64,000 nucleotides of DNA from Streptomyces griseosporeus (GTDB lineage: Bacteria > Actinomycetota > Actinomycetes > Streptomycetales > Streptomycetaceae), in assembly GCF_014656055.1 (NCBI RefSeq), contig NZ_BNBR01000001.1, positions 1,674,001-1,738,000 of the forward strand, in the 5' to 3' direction. Below, one piece after another: positions 7,598-15,993 of the stretch (position 1 is its first letter; each line of letters starts with the position of its first letter). The translations under genes and the position numbers were made by a program. The notes beneath the pieces are model-generated. The model saw only the letters and a list, made by a program, of their open reading frames with translations. It was not told the DNA's origin and did no database searches.

Positions 7598-9007
7598 TCA
7601 GCTGCCGCGCGTCCACTGCTGGTTGGTTCCTCCGTTGCAGGTGTAGGTGATGATCGCGGCGGAGTCGGCGGTGGACGCGCCGGACACGTCCAGGCACTCG
7701 CCGCTCGCCCGGGACACGACGGTCACGTAGGAGCCGGAGGCGGTGACGGACCACTGCTGGGCGGTGGCCGTGCCGCAGTCCTCCTGGGTGACGGCGCTCG
7801 CCTGTTCGGTCAGGCACAGGGAGCTTCCGCGTCCCACCAGCTGGTAGGTGCCGTCGGCGACCGGCTTGAACCACCAGGCCTGGTTGGTGCCGCCGTTGCA
7901 GCTGTACTGGCTGACGGCGACGCCCTGCCACAGCGACCGGCCGGGCACGTCGGCGCACTTGCCGCTGTGCCGGGCGATCAGCGTCCGGTAGGTGGCGGCG
8001 GTGCCGGTGACGGTGCCGGCGGCCGTGTCGACGGTGATCTCCGGGTACCAGGTCATGGACAGCGTGGTGGAGGTGGGGAAGGCCAGCGGCAGCCAGACGT
8101 ACCGGGAGTCGTTGACCGTCCCGTCGAAGGAGTTGCCCCAGCGGTCGCCGAGGTAGAGGTACGACGTGCCGGAGGTGCCCTGCACCGGCAGCACGTACGC
8201 GGTCTGCGAGCCGTAGGCCGTGGCGTCGCCGACGTTCGCCATCCCCGTCCAGGGCCCGGACGGGGACGGGGCGGTGGCGTACTGCTGCTGGTTGGGGTTC
8301 CAGCCGGTGGCGCCCGAGGTCAGCATGAAGTAGACGCCGCCCCGCTTGAACAGGGCGGGGGCCTCGCGGTGGCCGCCGGGCCAGGGGTTGGCGACCAGGC
8401 TCGCGACACCGGTGTAGTCGGCGGTGAGCCGGTAGATGTGCAGGTCGTAGTTGTCCCGGGCGGCGGAGATCAGATACCCGGTGCCGTCGGTGTCGGTGAA
8501 GACGGTGAGGTCGCGGGACATGTACTGGCCGAGCGGGCGGAAGCTGCCGCGCCAGGTGTAGGTGCCGTCGACGGTGTCCGACACGGCGACGGCGGCACGG
8601 GCCTCGCTGTAGTCGGAGCCGTTCTCCTTGTGCATCCACATCACGAACTGCCCGGTGGCGGCGTTGTACACGACCTTCGGGCGCTCGATGTTGGCGGTGG
8701 CCAGTTCGGCGGCGGACGACTGGGTCAGGACGTGGTTCCTGAACTCCCAGTTCTTCAGGTCGGTGGAGCGGTAGGCGTCCACGGACCGGAAGGTGTTGTC
8801 GGCGTTGCGGTGCTCGCCGAACCAGTAGTAGTACGCGCCGGCCTTGAGGACACCGCCGCCGTGCGCGTGCAGCGGGTTGCCCGACGTGTCCTTGAACTGC
8901 GTGCCGTTGGCGATGGTCTGCGGTGCGGCCTCGGCGGGTGCGGCGGCGGCGAGGGCGGCGGCGAGCGCGCAGCACAGGGCGAGGAGGAGCGCGGGGAGGC
9001 GTCTCAT
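7598..9007 (-). CDS. secreted GH43 exo-beta-1,3-galactanase-like enzyme with ricin-type (CBM13) module
   Basis: This encodes 469 residues. A signal peptide spans about 1-27 (hydrophobic, ending AEA). Residues 28-330 form a GH43 five-bladed propeller with HAHGGGVLKAGAYYYWFGE and DLTVFTDTDGTGYLISA. This arrangement is closest to the exo-beta-1,3-galactanase subgroup of GH43, which releases galactose from the arabinogalactan-protein core. Residues 340-469 form a ricin B lectin/CBM13 trefoil with repeated NGGTNQAWWF and NGGTNQQW motifs and paired Cys residues. The ATG follows the stop of the upstream GH43 gene after one base (TGAGATG), so translation is probably coupled. The family is firm; the subgroup is a judgement from overall resemblance. 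Confidence 0.88.
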   Translation of the reverse strand: MRRLPALLLALCCALAAALAAAAPAEAAPQTIANGTQFKDTSGNPLHAHGGGVLKAGAYYYWFGEHRNADNTFRSVDAYRSTDLKNWEFRNHVLTQSSAAELATANIERPKVVYNAATGQFVMWMHKENGSDYSEARAAVAVSDTVDGTYTWRGSFRPLGQYMSRDLTVFTDTDGTGYLISAARDNYDLHIYRLTADYTGVASLVANPWPGGHREAPALFKRGGVYFMLTSGATGWNPNQQQYATAPSPSGPWTGMANVGDATAYGSQTAYVLPVQGTSGTSYLYLGDRWGNSFDGTVNDSRYVWLPLAFPTSTTLSMTWYPEITVDTAAGTVTGTAATYRTLIARHSGKCADVPGRSLWQGVAVSQYSCNGGTNQAWWFKPVADGTYQLVGRGSSLCLTEQASAVTQEDCGTATAQQWSVTASGSYVTVVSRASGECLDVSGASTADSAAIITYTCNGGTNQQWTRGS

Positions 9008-9008
9008 C

Positions 9009-10091
9009 TCACGCGCCTCCCCGCCGGGTGTCGGCGACGGGGACGCCGAAGTCCGGTGTGCCGTCGGGCTTCCAGCCGAAGGGCTGGATCCGGGTGTGCC
9101 GGTTGGGGTCGTCGAGCGGGTCGCCGGTGATCTCCGGGTAGGTGCGGGCGTGGTAGACGAGGACGTCGGTACGGCCGTCCTCGGCGACGGTGAAGCAGTT
9201 GTGCCCGGGGCCGTACTGGCCGGTGGTGTCGCTGCTGGTGAAGACCGGCACCGGGGACTTGGCCCAGCTCGCGGGGTCCATCAGGTCGCTGCCGGCGTCG
9301 GCGGTGAGCAGGCCGACGCAGTAGTGCCGGTCGGTGGCGGAGGCGGAGTAGGTGAGGAAGACGCGGCCGTTGCGCTGCAGGACGTACGGGCCCTCGTTGA
9401 CCTTGTAGCCGACGCACTCCCAGTCGTACTCGGGGGTGGTGAGCCGGATCTGGGGGCCGGTCAGGGTCCACGGGTTCGCCATCCGCGACAGCCACAGCGC
9501 GGTGTTGTTGTCCATACCGGGCTCGTGCTGGGCCCAGCACAGGTAGCGGGTGCCGCGGTGGGTGAAGGTGGTGGCGTCCAGGGAGAACGTCTCCCAGGCG
9601 GTCCTGATCTGCCCCTTCTCCACCCACGTCCCCCGGAACGGGTCGGGGTGGGCGTTCTCCAGCACCCAGACGCGGATCCGCCACACGTCCTCCGCGGGGG
9701 CGGCGGCGAAGTAGACGTACCACTTGCCGTCGGCGCGGTGGAGCTCCGGCGCCCAGATGTGGGCGCCCATGTCCCCGGTGGGGTGGGCCCGCCAGACGAC
9801 GGTCTCGGGGGCCGTGGCGAGGCCGTTCAGGGTGCGGGAGCGGCGCAGCACGATGCGGTCGTACTCGGGGACGGTGGCGGTGAAGTAGTAGCGGCCGTCG
9901 GTGTGCCGGTGGATGTGCGGGTCGGCGCGGTGCGGCACGAGGGGGTTCACGAACCGGGCCGCCTCCGGGTGTGCGACGGGCTCGGCCGCCTGGGCGGTGC
10001 CGGGGACGGCGGCCAGGGCGCCGGCGGCCGCGGCACCTTTCAACAGCAGTCTGCGGCCGGGGGCTTGGGGCAGGTCGGGGTCGCGGCTCAT
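9009..10091 (-). CDS. secreted GH43 arabinanase or exo-arabinofuranosidase-like enzyme
   Basis: This encodes 360 residues. The ATG at 10091 is chosen because GAGAGG lies a short way upstream and the protein then starts with a Tat-like signal (GRRLLLKGAAAAGALA, ending AQA). The mature part is a GH43 propeller: HRADPHIHRHTDGRYY carries the catalytic base Asp, followed by MGAHIWAPELHRADGKWYVY and NEGPYVLQRNGR. This layout resembles arabinan-acting GH43 enzymes, including the exo-1,5-arabinofuranosidase type known in Streptomyces. With the following galactanase gene it makes a two-gene unit aimed at the arabinan and galactan side chains of pectin. Linkage specificity cannot be read from the sequence. 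Confidence 0.85.
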   Translation of the reverse strand: MSRDPDLPQAPGRRLLLKGAAAAGALAAVPGTAQAAEPVAHPEAARFVNPLVPHRADPHIHRHTDGRYYFTATVPEYDRIVLRRSRTLNGLATAPETVVWRAHPTGDMGAHIWAPELHRADGKWYVYFAAAPAEDVWRIRVWVLENAHPDPFRGTWVEKGQIRTAWETFSLDATTFTHRGTRYLCWAQHEPGMDNNTALWLSRMANPWTLTGPQIRLTTPEYDWECVGYKVNEGPYVLQRNGRVFLTYSASATDRHYCVGLLTADAGSDLMDPASWAKSPVPVFTSSDTTGQYGPGHNCFTVAEDGRTDVLVYHARTYPEITGDPLDDPNRHTRIQPFGWKPDGTPDFGVPVADTRRGGA

Positions 10092-10135
10092 ACGGTGCTG
10101 CCTCTCGGTGGGGGACGAAACGGTGCGCACACTCT

Positions 10136-10151
10136 GTTCGGCATATCAAAC
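10136..10151 (-). promoter_or_regulatory. imperfect dyad upstream of the GH43 pair, IclR-operator-like
   Basis: GTTCG-GCATAT-CAAAC is an imperfect inverted repeat, 45 bp upstream of the GH43 start at 10091. Its layout (GTTCG, an AT-rich centre, then a near copy of CGAAC) resembles operators of IclR-family regulators. The CAAGCGCTTTCT element of the neighbouring genes is absent here. No IclR gene is in the window, so the assignment is weak. Confidence 0.3.
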
Positions 10152-10252
10152 GCCATCTGCCATTCCGAACGCCGAAAACGTAAGGGCGGTCCGCGGGGAG
10201 GTCAACACTCCCGGCCGTGGATTCCGGGCCCGGCTCGACTACCGTCGACGGC

Positions 10253-11170
10253 ATGACCAGCACCGTCCCCCTCGCCGAGGCCCTCACCGCCGGGACCGTC
10301 GTCCTCGACGGCGGCATGTCCAACCAGCTGGAGTCCGCCGGGCACGACCTGAGCGACGCGCTGTGGTCGGCGCGGCTGCTCGCCGAACGGCCCGAGGCGG
10401 TCACCGAGGCGCACCTGGCCTACTTCGAGGCGGGCGCCGACGTGGCGATCACCGCCAGCTACCAGGCCACCTTCGAGGGGTTCGCCGGGCGCGGCATCGG
10501 CCGGGCGGAGGCGGCCCGGCTCATCGGGCTCAGCGTGGAACTGGCGCGCCGGGCCGTGCGGCAGGCCCGGGACAAGGGGGTGACGCGGCCGCTGTGGGTG
10601 GCGGCCTCAGCCGGCCCGTACGGGGCGATGCTCGCGGACGGCTCCGAGTACCGGGGCCGCTACGGCCTGAGCGTCGGCGAACTGGAGCGGTTCCACCGGC
10701 CCCGGCTGGAGGCACTGGCCGCCGCCCGGCCGGACGTGCTGGCCCTGGAGACGGTGCCCGACACGGACGAGGCGGCGGCCCTGCTGCGCGCGGTGCGCGG
10801 GCTCGGGGTGCCGGCTTGGCTGTCGTACACCGTGGACGGCCCCCGCACGCGGGCCGGGCAGCCGCTGGAGGAGGCCTTCGCCCTGGCCGCCGACGCGGAC
10901 GAGATCGTGGCGGTAGGCGTGAACTGCTGTGCCCCCGAGGACGTGGACGCCGCCGTGGCGACCGCGGTGCGCGTCACCGGCAAGCCCGTGGTGGTCTACC
11001 CGAACAGCGGCGAGGCCTGGGACGCCGAGGCCCGCGCCTGGAACGGCCGCTCGACCTTCACGCCGACGCAGGTGCTCGGCTGGCGGCGGGCGGGCGCCCG
11101 GCTGATCGGCGGCTGCTGCCGGGTGGGCCCGGACGCGATCACGTCGATCGCGCGGACGCTGGCGGGCTGA
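10253..11170 (+). CDS. mmuM: homocysteine S-methyltransferase
   Basis: This encodes 305 residues. It transfers a methyl group from S-methylmethionine (or S-adenosylmethionine) to homocysteine, giving methionine in the cytosol. The substrate loop LDGGMSNQLE is at the N-terminus. The zinc ligands are present: C225 in GVNCC and the pair C288-C289 in IGGCCR. Length matches the family (about 300). The ATG at 10253 sits 7 nt after TACCGT (10240-10245), so the transcript is probably leaderless. It does not fit the polysaccharide theme of its neighbours and is likely an independent unit. Confidence 0.92.
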   Translation: MTSTVPLAEALTAGTVVLDGGMSNQLESAGHDLSDALWSARLLAERPEAVTEAHLAYFEAGADVAITASYQATFEGFAGRGIGRAEAARLIGLSVELARRAVRQARDKGVTRPLWVAASAGPYGAMLADGSEYRGRYGLSVGELERFHRPRLEALAAARPDVLALETVPDTDEAAALLRAVRGLGVPAWLSYTVDGPRTRAGQPLEEAFALAADADEIVAVGVNCCAPEDVDAAVATAVRVTGKPVVVYPNSGEAWDAEARAWNGRSTFTPTQVLGWRRAGARLIGGCCRVGPDAITSIARTLAG

Positions 11171-11239
11171 GACGGTCGCGGGGAGAGGCCCGGCCCGCCG
11201 GCCAGGAGGGCCCGCTCCACCGGACCGCGTGCGGAGGCG

Positions 11240-13144
11240 TCAGCGGCGGCGGACGCCGGCCGAGCGGCGGAACCGCCGTACCGCCGACCGCAGTTCCGTA
11301 CCTCGCGCGGACGAGCCGGCAGCCGGGTCGGGGGCGACCTCCGGAACGGTGAGTTCGGCGGCGCTCCACAGGGCCAGCTCGGCGTCGCGGTGACCCCGGG
11401 AGGTGTACGGGGCACGCACGGCGGACGGGTCCCGGGCGGCCACCGGCTCCACCGGCGCCCCGGCCGCCGGCTCGTCGGCGCCGGCGGCGAGCAGCGGTTC
11501 CGTGGCACCGCCCGCGCGGACCGACTCGGCGGCCTCGGCCACCGGCAGCGGCGCGGGGGCCCCGTCCACCGGCACCGGTTCGACGTCTTCGTCCGCCGGT
11601 GACGGGCCACCGCCGCCGTACCCGCCAGGGGCCAACGCGCCCGTTCCCCCTCCTGTTTCGAGGTCCACCGCCTCCGTGCCGTACAGCGCGCCCGCGGCCC
11701 CCGAGCCGCCGTCGCCCGTCCCGTACGCCGTCGGTCCGGCGACCTCGCCGAAGATGCGCACCGGGTGCGTGGCGTCCCAGGCCTCCCAGCCCGGGTCGCC
11801 CTCGGCGGCGAACCGCACCCACGCGCGGTGCATCGCGTCGGCCAGTTCCTGCGGCGCGCCGTGGCCGGCCAGCTTCGCGGACTCGGGGACCTCGCCCGTG
11901 TCGAAGACGAACCCGAGTTCCAGCGCGTGGCAGGCGCCGAGCCCGGGCAGCAGGGACGGCCAGGCGAACTCGTACACGTACGACGAGCCGGGCCGGGACT
12001 CGGCCAGGCGGTGCAGCGGCAGGCGCAGGAGGTGGTCGGTGACCATCTGGCCGACGATCTCGGCGGTGCCGGCCCGGGGGTGCAGGGCGCGGTAGCCGCG
12101 CGGCACCTCGTGGCCGCAGTGGCAGCGGGCCATGGCGCCGGCGAGCGCCACCGGGCCGAGCCGGTCGACGCGCTCGACGAGCCCGCCCGGCACCAGCCAC
12201 AGCCGGTACTCGTCGCGGGTCCAGCCGAGGAGCAGTTCGGCGTCCCGGGCCACGCCGCCGTCGGTCAGCGCCTCCAGCGGGTCGCGCGGCACCAGGTCGC
12301 CGTCGACGACGATGCCGAAGGACGGCCCGCCGAGGACGGGGCTGCCGAGCCGGCCGACCTCGGCCTGGGTGCGCAGCAGCAGGTCGCGGTCGACCTCGGC
12401 GAAGGCCTGCGCGGTCGCGGGGATCTTCAGCCGGGCCGCCATCCGGCGCACCATGCGCCGCACCTTGTCCCGGCCGAAGGCCTCCGGCGGCCCGCTCTGC
12501 AGGACGGCGCGCCGGAACAGGCCCTGGGCCTGCGGGGCGGCGATGAGCGCGCCGACGCTGATCGCCCCGGCCGACTGCCCGGCGAGGGTGATCCGGCCGG
12601 GGTCGCCGCCGAAGGCCGTGATCGCCTCGTGCACCCAGCGCAGGGCGGCGAGCTGGTCGCGCAGGCCGGGGTTGGCGGGGGCGTCCGGGAAGAGGCCGTA
12701 ACCCTCCACGCCCAGGCGGTAGTTGACGGACACGAGGACGACACCGTCGCGGGCGAAGGCCCGGCCGTCGTAGACGGGCACGGCCGAGGAGCCGCGGGTC
12801 AGCGCGCCGCCGTGCAGCCAGACCAGGACGGGCAGCCGGGCGTCCGGGTCGGGGTCGGGCGTCCACACGTTGAGGTTGAGGCAGTCGTCGCCGGGGACGA
12901 CGGGGTCGGACAGGTACTTCTCGAAGGCCTCGGAGTACGGCGGTTTCGGCGGGGTCGGCCCGAACGCGCCCGCGTCGCGCACCCCGTCCCAGGGCTCGGG
13001 CGGCTCCGGCGGCCGGAACCGGCGCGGGCCGAAGGGCGGCGCCGCGTACGGGATGCCGCGGAAGGTGGCCACGCCGTCCTCGTACCTGCCGCGTACCGCC
13101 CCGTAGGGGGTCCTGACCACGGGATCCGTCGGGTCCGCCGTCAT
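11240..13144 (-). CDS. type-B carboxylesterase with low-complexity segment near the C-terminus
   Basis: This encodes 634 residues from the ATG at 13144; a GTG at 13168 is also possible. The carboxylesterase/lipase fold is clear: FRGIPYAAPP near the N-terminus, the disulfide-loop region EDCLNLNVW-like (GDDCLNLNVW), the oxyanion HGG (111-113) and the nucleophile S191 in LAGQSAGA. The expected fold ends near residue 480. About 110 residues rich in Ala, Gly, Pro and Glu then follow, before a segment RDAELALWSA typical of the family C-terminus and a basic tail (RSAVRRFRRSAGVRRR). No signal peptide is seen. The substrate is unknown; its place beside lacI and the pectin enzymes suggests sugar-ester hydrolysis. 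Confidence 0.85.
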   Translation of the reverse strand: MTADPTDPVVRTPYGAVRGRYEDGVATFRGIPYAAPPFGPRRFRPPEPPEPWDGVRDAGAFGPTPPKPPYSEAFEKYLSDPVVPGDDCLNLNVWTPDPDPDARLPVLVWLHGGALTRGSSAVPVYDGRAFARDGVVLVSVNYRLGVEGYGLFPDAPANPGLRDQLAALRWVHEAITAFGGDPGRITLAGQSAGAISVGALIAAPQAQGLFRRAVLQSGPPEAFGRDKVRRMVRRMAARLKIPATAQAFAEVDRDLLLRTQAEVGRLGSPVLGGPSFGIVVDGDLVPRDPLEALTDGGVARDAELLLGWTRDEYRLWLVPGGLVERVDRLGPVALAGAMARCHCGHEVPRGYRALHPRAGTAEIVGQMVTDHLLRLPLHRLAESRPGSSYVYEFAWPSLLPGLGACHALELGFVFDTGEVPESAKLAGHGAPQELADAMHRAWVRFAAEGDPGWEAWDATHPVRIFGEVAGPTAYGTGDGGSGAAGALYGTEAVDLETGGGTGALAPGGYGGGGPSPADEDVEPVPVDGAPAPLPVAEAAESVRAGGATEPLLAAGADEPAAGAPVEPVAARDPSAVRAPYTSRGHRDAELALWSAAELTVPEVAPDPAAGSSARGTELRSAVRRFRRSAGVRRR

Positions 13145-13298
13145 GTGCCCACCAGCCCTTCGCCGCACACGTGCACCGGTAACACCAGAGCATCACACCG
13201 GCGGCGGGTATTCCGGCGCTCGCGGGGTGCGGGGGGCCGTTCGGGGGACCTCGTCCGGGCCGGGGCGCCGGGCTCTTCACCTCGCGAGGCCGCCCACC

Positions 13299-13318
13299 TA
13301 GGATAGCAAGCGCTTTCT
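13299..13318 (+). promoter_or_regulatory. lacI promoter (-10) with adjoining LacI-type operator
   Basis: TAGGAT (13299-13304), the Streptomyces -10 consensus, is followed after two bases by CAAGCGCTTTCT (13307-13318). The element therefore covers the expected transcription start near 13311, the usual place for an autoregulatory operator. It is identical over 12 bases to 5775-5786. Confidence 0.65.
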
Positions 13319-13394
13319 GCACCTCGTTCGGACGCGGAGAGTGCGGCGCTGGTCGATCGATGGCCCCCGGGGCGGGCCGGAGAGGTGGTTGTCG

Positions 13395-14441
13395 ATGGTC
13401 CGTACGGGGAGTGCGAGCGTGGCGGCCGGACCGACGCTGGCGGTGGTGGCGCGGGAGGCCGGGGTGTCGGTGCCGACCGCGTCGAAGGTGGTCAACGGCC
13501 GCCAGGACGTGGCCCCGGAGACGCGCCGGCGGGTCACGGAGGCGCTGGACCGGCTCGGTTATGTGCGCAGGCCCCGCTTCGACGCGGCGAAGGCACCCCG
13601 GCTGGTGGATCTCGTCGTGCACTCCCTGGACAGCTCCTGGTCGGGCGCCGTCCTGCACGGGGTGGAGGAGGCGGCGTACGACGTGGGGCTGGACGTGGTC
13701 GTCTCGGCGGTCCTGGCGCGCGGCCGGGGCGGCCGGGCGCGGCGCGACTGGCTGGACAAGCTGACCGTGCGCGGCTCGGCCGGGGTGCTGTTCAACCTGG
13801 CGGAGCTGACGGAGTCGCAGTACGCGTGGCTGGACGCGCACCGCATCCCGTTCGTGATGCTGGACCCGGTGGTGGAGCCGCCGGCGGGCGTGGTGTCGGT
13901 GGGGGCCGCGAACTGGCAGGGCGGGGTGACGGCGACGGAGCATCTGCTCGCCCTCGGCCATGAGCGCATCGCCGTGATCGGCGGGAACCGGCGCATGCTG
14001 TGCAGCGGCGCCCGGGTGGCCGGCTACCGCTCCGCGCTGGCGGCGGCGGGGGTGCCGTACCGCTCCGAGTACGTGCGCCACGGCGGGTTCGACGAGGCGG
14101 TGGCGGGCCGCCGGATGCGTGAGCTGCTGGAGCTGCCGGAGCCGCCGACGGCGGTGTTCGTCTGCTCCGACCGGATGGCGCTCGGCGCCTACGAGACGCT
14201 GGCCGAGCGCGGGGTGCGGGTGCCGGAGGACATCAGCGTGGTCGGCTTCGACGACCTGCCCGAGTCGCGCTGGGCGGTGCCGGCGCTGACGACGGTCCGC
14301 CAGCCGCTGGCGGAGATGGCGGCCACGGCGCTGCGGCTGCTGGTGCGGATGATGGACGGCGACCACCCGGAGAGCACCCGCACCGAGCTGTCGACCCGAG
14401 TGGTGGAACGGGCCAGTACGGCGCCGCCCCGGGCGAGCTGA
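13395..14441 (+). CDS. LacI family transcriptional regulator
   Basis: This encodes 348 residues from the ATG at 13395, with GGAGAGG 9 nt upstream. The LacI helix-turn-helix lies at about 13-60: TLAVVAREAGVSVPTASKVV, then the hinge after NGRQDVAPETRRRV. The rest is a periplasmic-binding-like sensor with FVCSDRMALGAYETL and GFDDLPESRWAVPALTTVRQP, the usual signatures. It would bind a sugar released from the polysaccharides attacked by the neighbouring enzymes. A putative operator overlaps its own start site and recurs between the acetylesterase and lyase genes 7.5 kb upstream, so it is the best candidate for local repressor. The inducer is unknown. Confidence 0.93.
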   Translation: MVRTGSASVAAGPTLAVVAREAGVSVPTASKVVNGRQDVAPETRRRVTEALDRLGYVRRPRFDAAKAPRLVDLVVHSLDSSWSGAVLHGVEEAAYDVGLDVVVSAVLARGRGGRARRDWLDKLTVRGSAGVLFNLAELTESQYAWLDAHRIPFVMLDPVVEPPAGVVSVGAANWQGGVTATEHLLALGHERIAVIGGNRRMLCSGARVAGYRSALAAAGVPYRSEYVRHGGFDEAVAGRRMRELLELPEPPTAVFVCSDRMALGAYETLAERGVRVPEDISVVGFDDLPESRWAVPALTTVRQPLAEMAATALRLLVRMMDGDHPESTRTELSTRVVERASTAPPRAS

Positions 14442-14526
14442 GGAGCCGCACCGGGAGCGGGTGAACTGCGCGTCCGTTCGGGCGTGCGCCTCGTGACGGG
14501 CGGCGCGGCAAGATCGTTTGCCGGGC

Positions 14527-14730
14527 ATGAACCTCACCAAACGCACCGCCGTGCTGCTCGCCCTCGCGGCGCTCACCGCGACCCTCACCGCCCTCGCCGT
14601 CGCCGGACCGGCCCAGGCCGCCGCGCACCACGACCCCTCGCACCGTCACTCGGCCGCCGCCGACCCGGTGGACGAGCCGGAGGACGTCGAACTCGACGAG
14701 GCGGGCCGCCCCGACCTCACCGAGGACTGA
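14527..14730 (+). CDS. small secreted acidic protein of unknown function
   Basis: This encodes 67 residues from the ATG at 14527. Residues 1-32 are a clear Sec signal peptide (NLTKRTAVLLALAALTAT, then a PAQA cleavage site). The mature part has about 35 residues: first His-rich (HHDPSHRHS), then strongly acidic (DEPEDVELDEAG and DLTED). No family is recognised. The His and acidic clusters could bind metal ions, which is only a suggestion. A strong hairpin terminator follows 13 nt after the stop. Confidence 0.65.
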   Translation: MNLTKRTAVLLALAALTATLTALAVAGPAQAAAHHDPSHRHSAAADPVDEPEDVELDEAGRPDLTED

Positions 14731-14743
14731 CCGGACACAGCGA

Positions 14744-14781
14744 ACGGCCGGGCACCCACCGTCGGACGGGTGCCCGGCCGT
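14744..14781. terminator. strong hairpin terminator between convergent genes
   Basis: A perfect 14-bp stem (ACGGCCGGGCACCC at 14744-14757 and its complement at 14768-14781) encloses a 10-nt loop. It lies between the stop at 14730 and the convergent stop at 14831, so it can end transcription from both sides. No T-run follows, as is common in high-GC actinobacteria. Confidence 0.85.
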
Positions 14782-14830
14782 CGTCGCGCACCGGTCCGGC
14801 CGGACAGGCGCCCCCTCGCGCGTCAGCCCC

Positions 14831-15094
14831 TCAGCCCGGCCCCTCCCCCGCGACCCGGTGCCCCGCCGCGGCCAGCGCCTCGACCATGTCGACGGCGCTG
14901 CCCTCGTGGTCACTGCCGGCGGTGCCGCTGCCGGTCTGGAGGTTGGCGGCGCGGTCCACCTCCAGGACCGAGTCGGAGTGGGAGTTGTCGATCACGGTGA
15001 TGAGGCTGCCGGCCGCCGCGGGGCTCGCGGCCGCGCCGAGCAGCGCCGCCGTGAGCGCCGCCGCCGTCCGCAGCCGGGCGGGGCCTGCGGTCAT
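14831..15094 (-). CDS. small secreted protein of unknown function
   Basis: This encodes 87 residues. The ATG at 15094 overlaps the stop of the upstream gene (ATGA), so translation is coupled to the isocitrate lyase-like gene. Residues 1-28 are a signal peptide (LRTAAALTAALLGAAAS, ending AAA). The mature part begins GSLITVIDNSHSDSVLEVD and has a Gly/Ser/Asp-rich middle (QTGSGTAGSDHEGSAVD). The single core NSHSDSVLEVD slightly recalls small surface-active proteins, but no chaplin or rodlin signature is present. Function unknown. Confidence 0.65.
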   Translation of the reverse strand: MTAGPARLRTAAALTAALLGAAASPAAAGSLITVIDNSHSDSVLEVDRAANLQTGSGTAGSDHEGSAVDMVEALAAAGHRVAGEGPG

Positions 15095-15993
15095 ACGGTC
15101 ACGCCCGCGGCGCGTACGGCGGCGTCGTCCCGGCCGGCCTCGTGGTCGCCGGCCGAGCGGAAGCGGGCGATGTTGCGCTCCAGCAGCCGGGTGGCCGCCT
15201 TGACGCCGACGCCCCGCTCGGCGTCGACCTCGGGCAGTCGGCCGTCGGCGGCCTTGAGGCCGGTGAGGGCGGAGTCCATCGCCTCGTGCGCGGCGAACAG
15301 ACACGGCGTGCTGTAGATCGCGACGTCGACGCCGAGGTCGGACAGCTCGCCGAGGGAGAGGCGGGGCGACTTGCCGCCGGCGATCTGGTTGAACAGCAGC
15401 GGCTTGCTGCCGACGACCTCGCGGATCCGGCGGATCCACTCCACGCTGCGCACCCCGTCGACCAGCACCACGTCGGCGTCGGTGGCGGCGAGCTTCTCGG
15501 CGCGGCGCAGGATGTCGTCCTCGTCGGTCGCGTCGGTGCGGGCGACGACGACGAGGTCCCGGCGGGTCTTGAGGACCTGGTCCAGCTTCTCCAGGTACTC
15601 CTCCAGCGGCAGCACCTGCTTGCCGTCGGCGTGGCCGCAGCGGCGGGGCCGCTTCTGGTCCTCCAGGATCACGCCGGAGGCGCCGATCCGCTCCAGGCCC
15701 TCCACGACGTGGCAGGCGACCTCGGGGTCGACGTACCCGTCGTCGATGTCGACCAGCAGATGGTGGCGCGGGAAGGCGCCGCGCAGCCGCTGGACGAAGG
15801 CCACCATGTCGGGCCAGGCGATGAACCCGATGTCCGGCAGCCCGTAGTAGGAGGCGGCGAAACCGAATCCGGAGACGAACATCCCGTCGTAGTGGCGGGC
15901 CGCGATCGAAGCGGAGTACATGTCGTAGACGCCGATGAGCGGGGTGGTCCCGGGTCCGGCGATCTGCTCCCGCAGCTTGTTCCCGTAAGTCAA
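15091..15993 (-). CDS. isocitrate lyase/PEP mutase superfamily enzyme
   Basis: This encodes 300 residues. The start is a TTG at 15993, chosen because GGAGGAG lies exactly 7 nt upstream (16001-16007) and the conserved TYGNKLREQ begins there. The (beta/alpha)8 fold is shown by DGMFVSGFGFAASYYGLPD, HLLVDIDDGYVDPEV with metal-binding acidic residues, GVILEDQK, and VVVARTDA. The loop reads RRCGH where isocitrate and methylisocitrate lyases have K-K/R-CGH, so the catalytic Cys is kept. That favours a C-C lyase or hydrolase over PEP mutase, which has no such Cys. The substrate is not known. It overlaps the small secreted protein gene by 4 nt. Confidence 0.85.
   Translation of the reverse strand: MTYGNKLREQIAGPGTTPLIGVYDMYSASIAARHYDGMFVSGFGFAASYYGLPDIGFIAWPDMVAFVQRLRGAFPRHHLLVDIDDGYVDPEVACHVVEGLERIGASGVILEDQKRPRRCGHADGKQVLPLEEYLEKLDQVLKTRRDLVVVARTDATDEDDILRRAEKLAATDADVVLVDGVRSVEWIRRIREVVGSKPLLFNQIAGGKSPRLSLGELSDLGVDVAIYSTPCLFAAHEAMDSALTGLKAADGRLPEVDAERGVGVKAATRLLERNIARFRSAGDHEAGRDDAAVRAAGVTV

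Noticed and set aside
11139..14588. A 1149-codon minus-strand open frame spanning the esterase and lacI region
   Set aside because: It is out of frame with the recognised esterase, antisense to lacI, and highly biased in composition.
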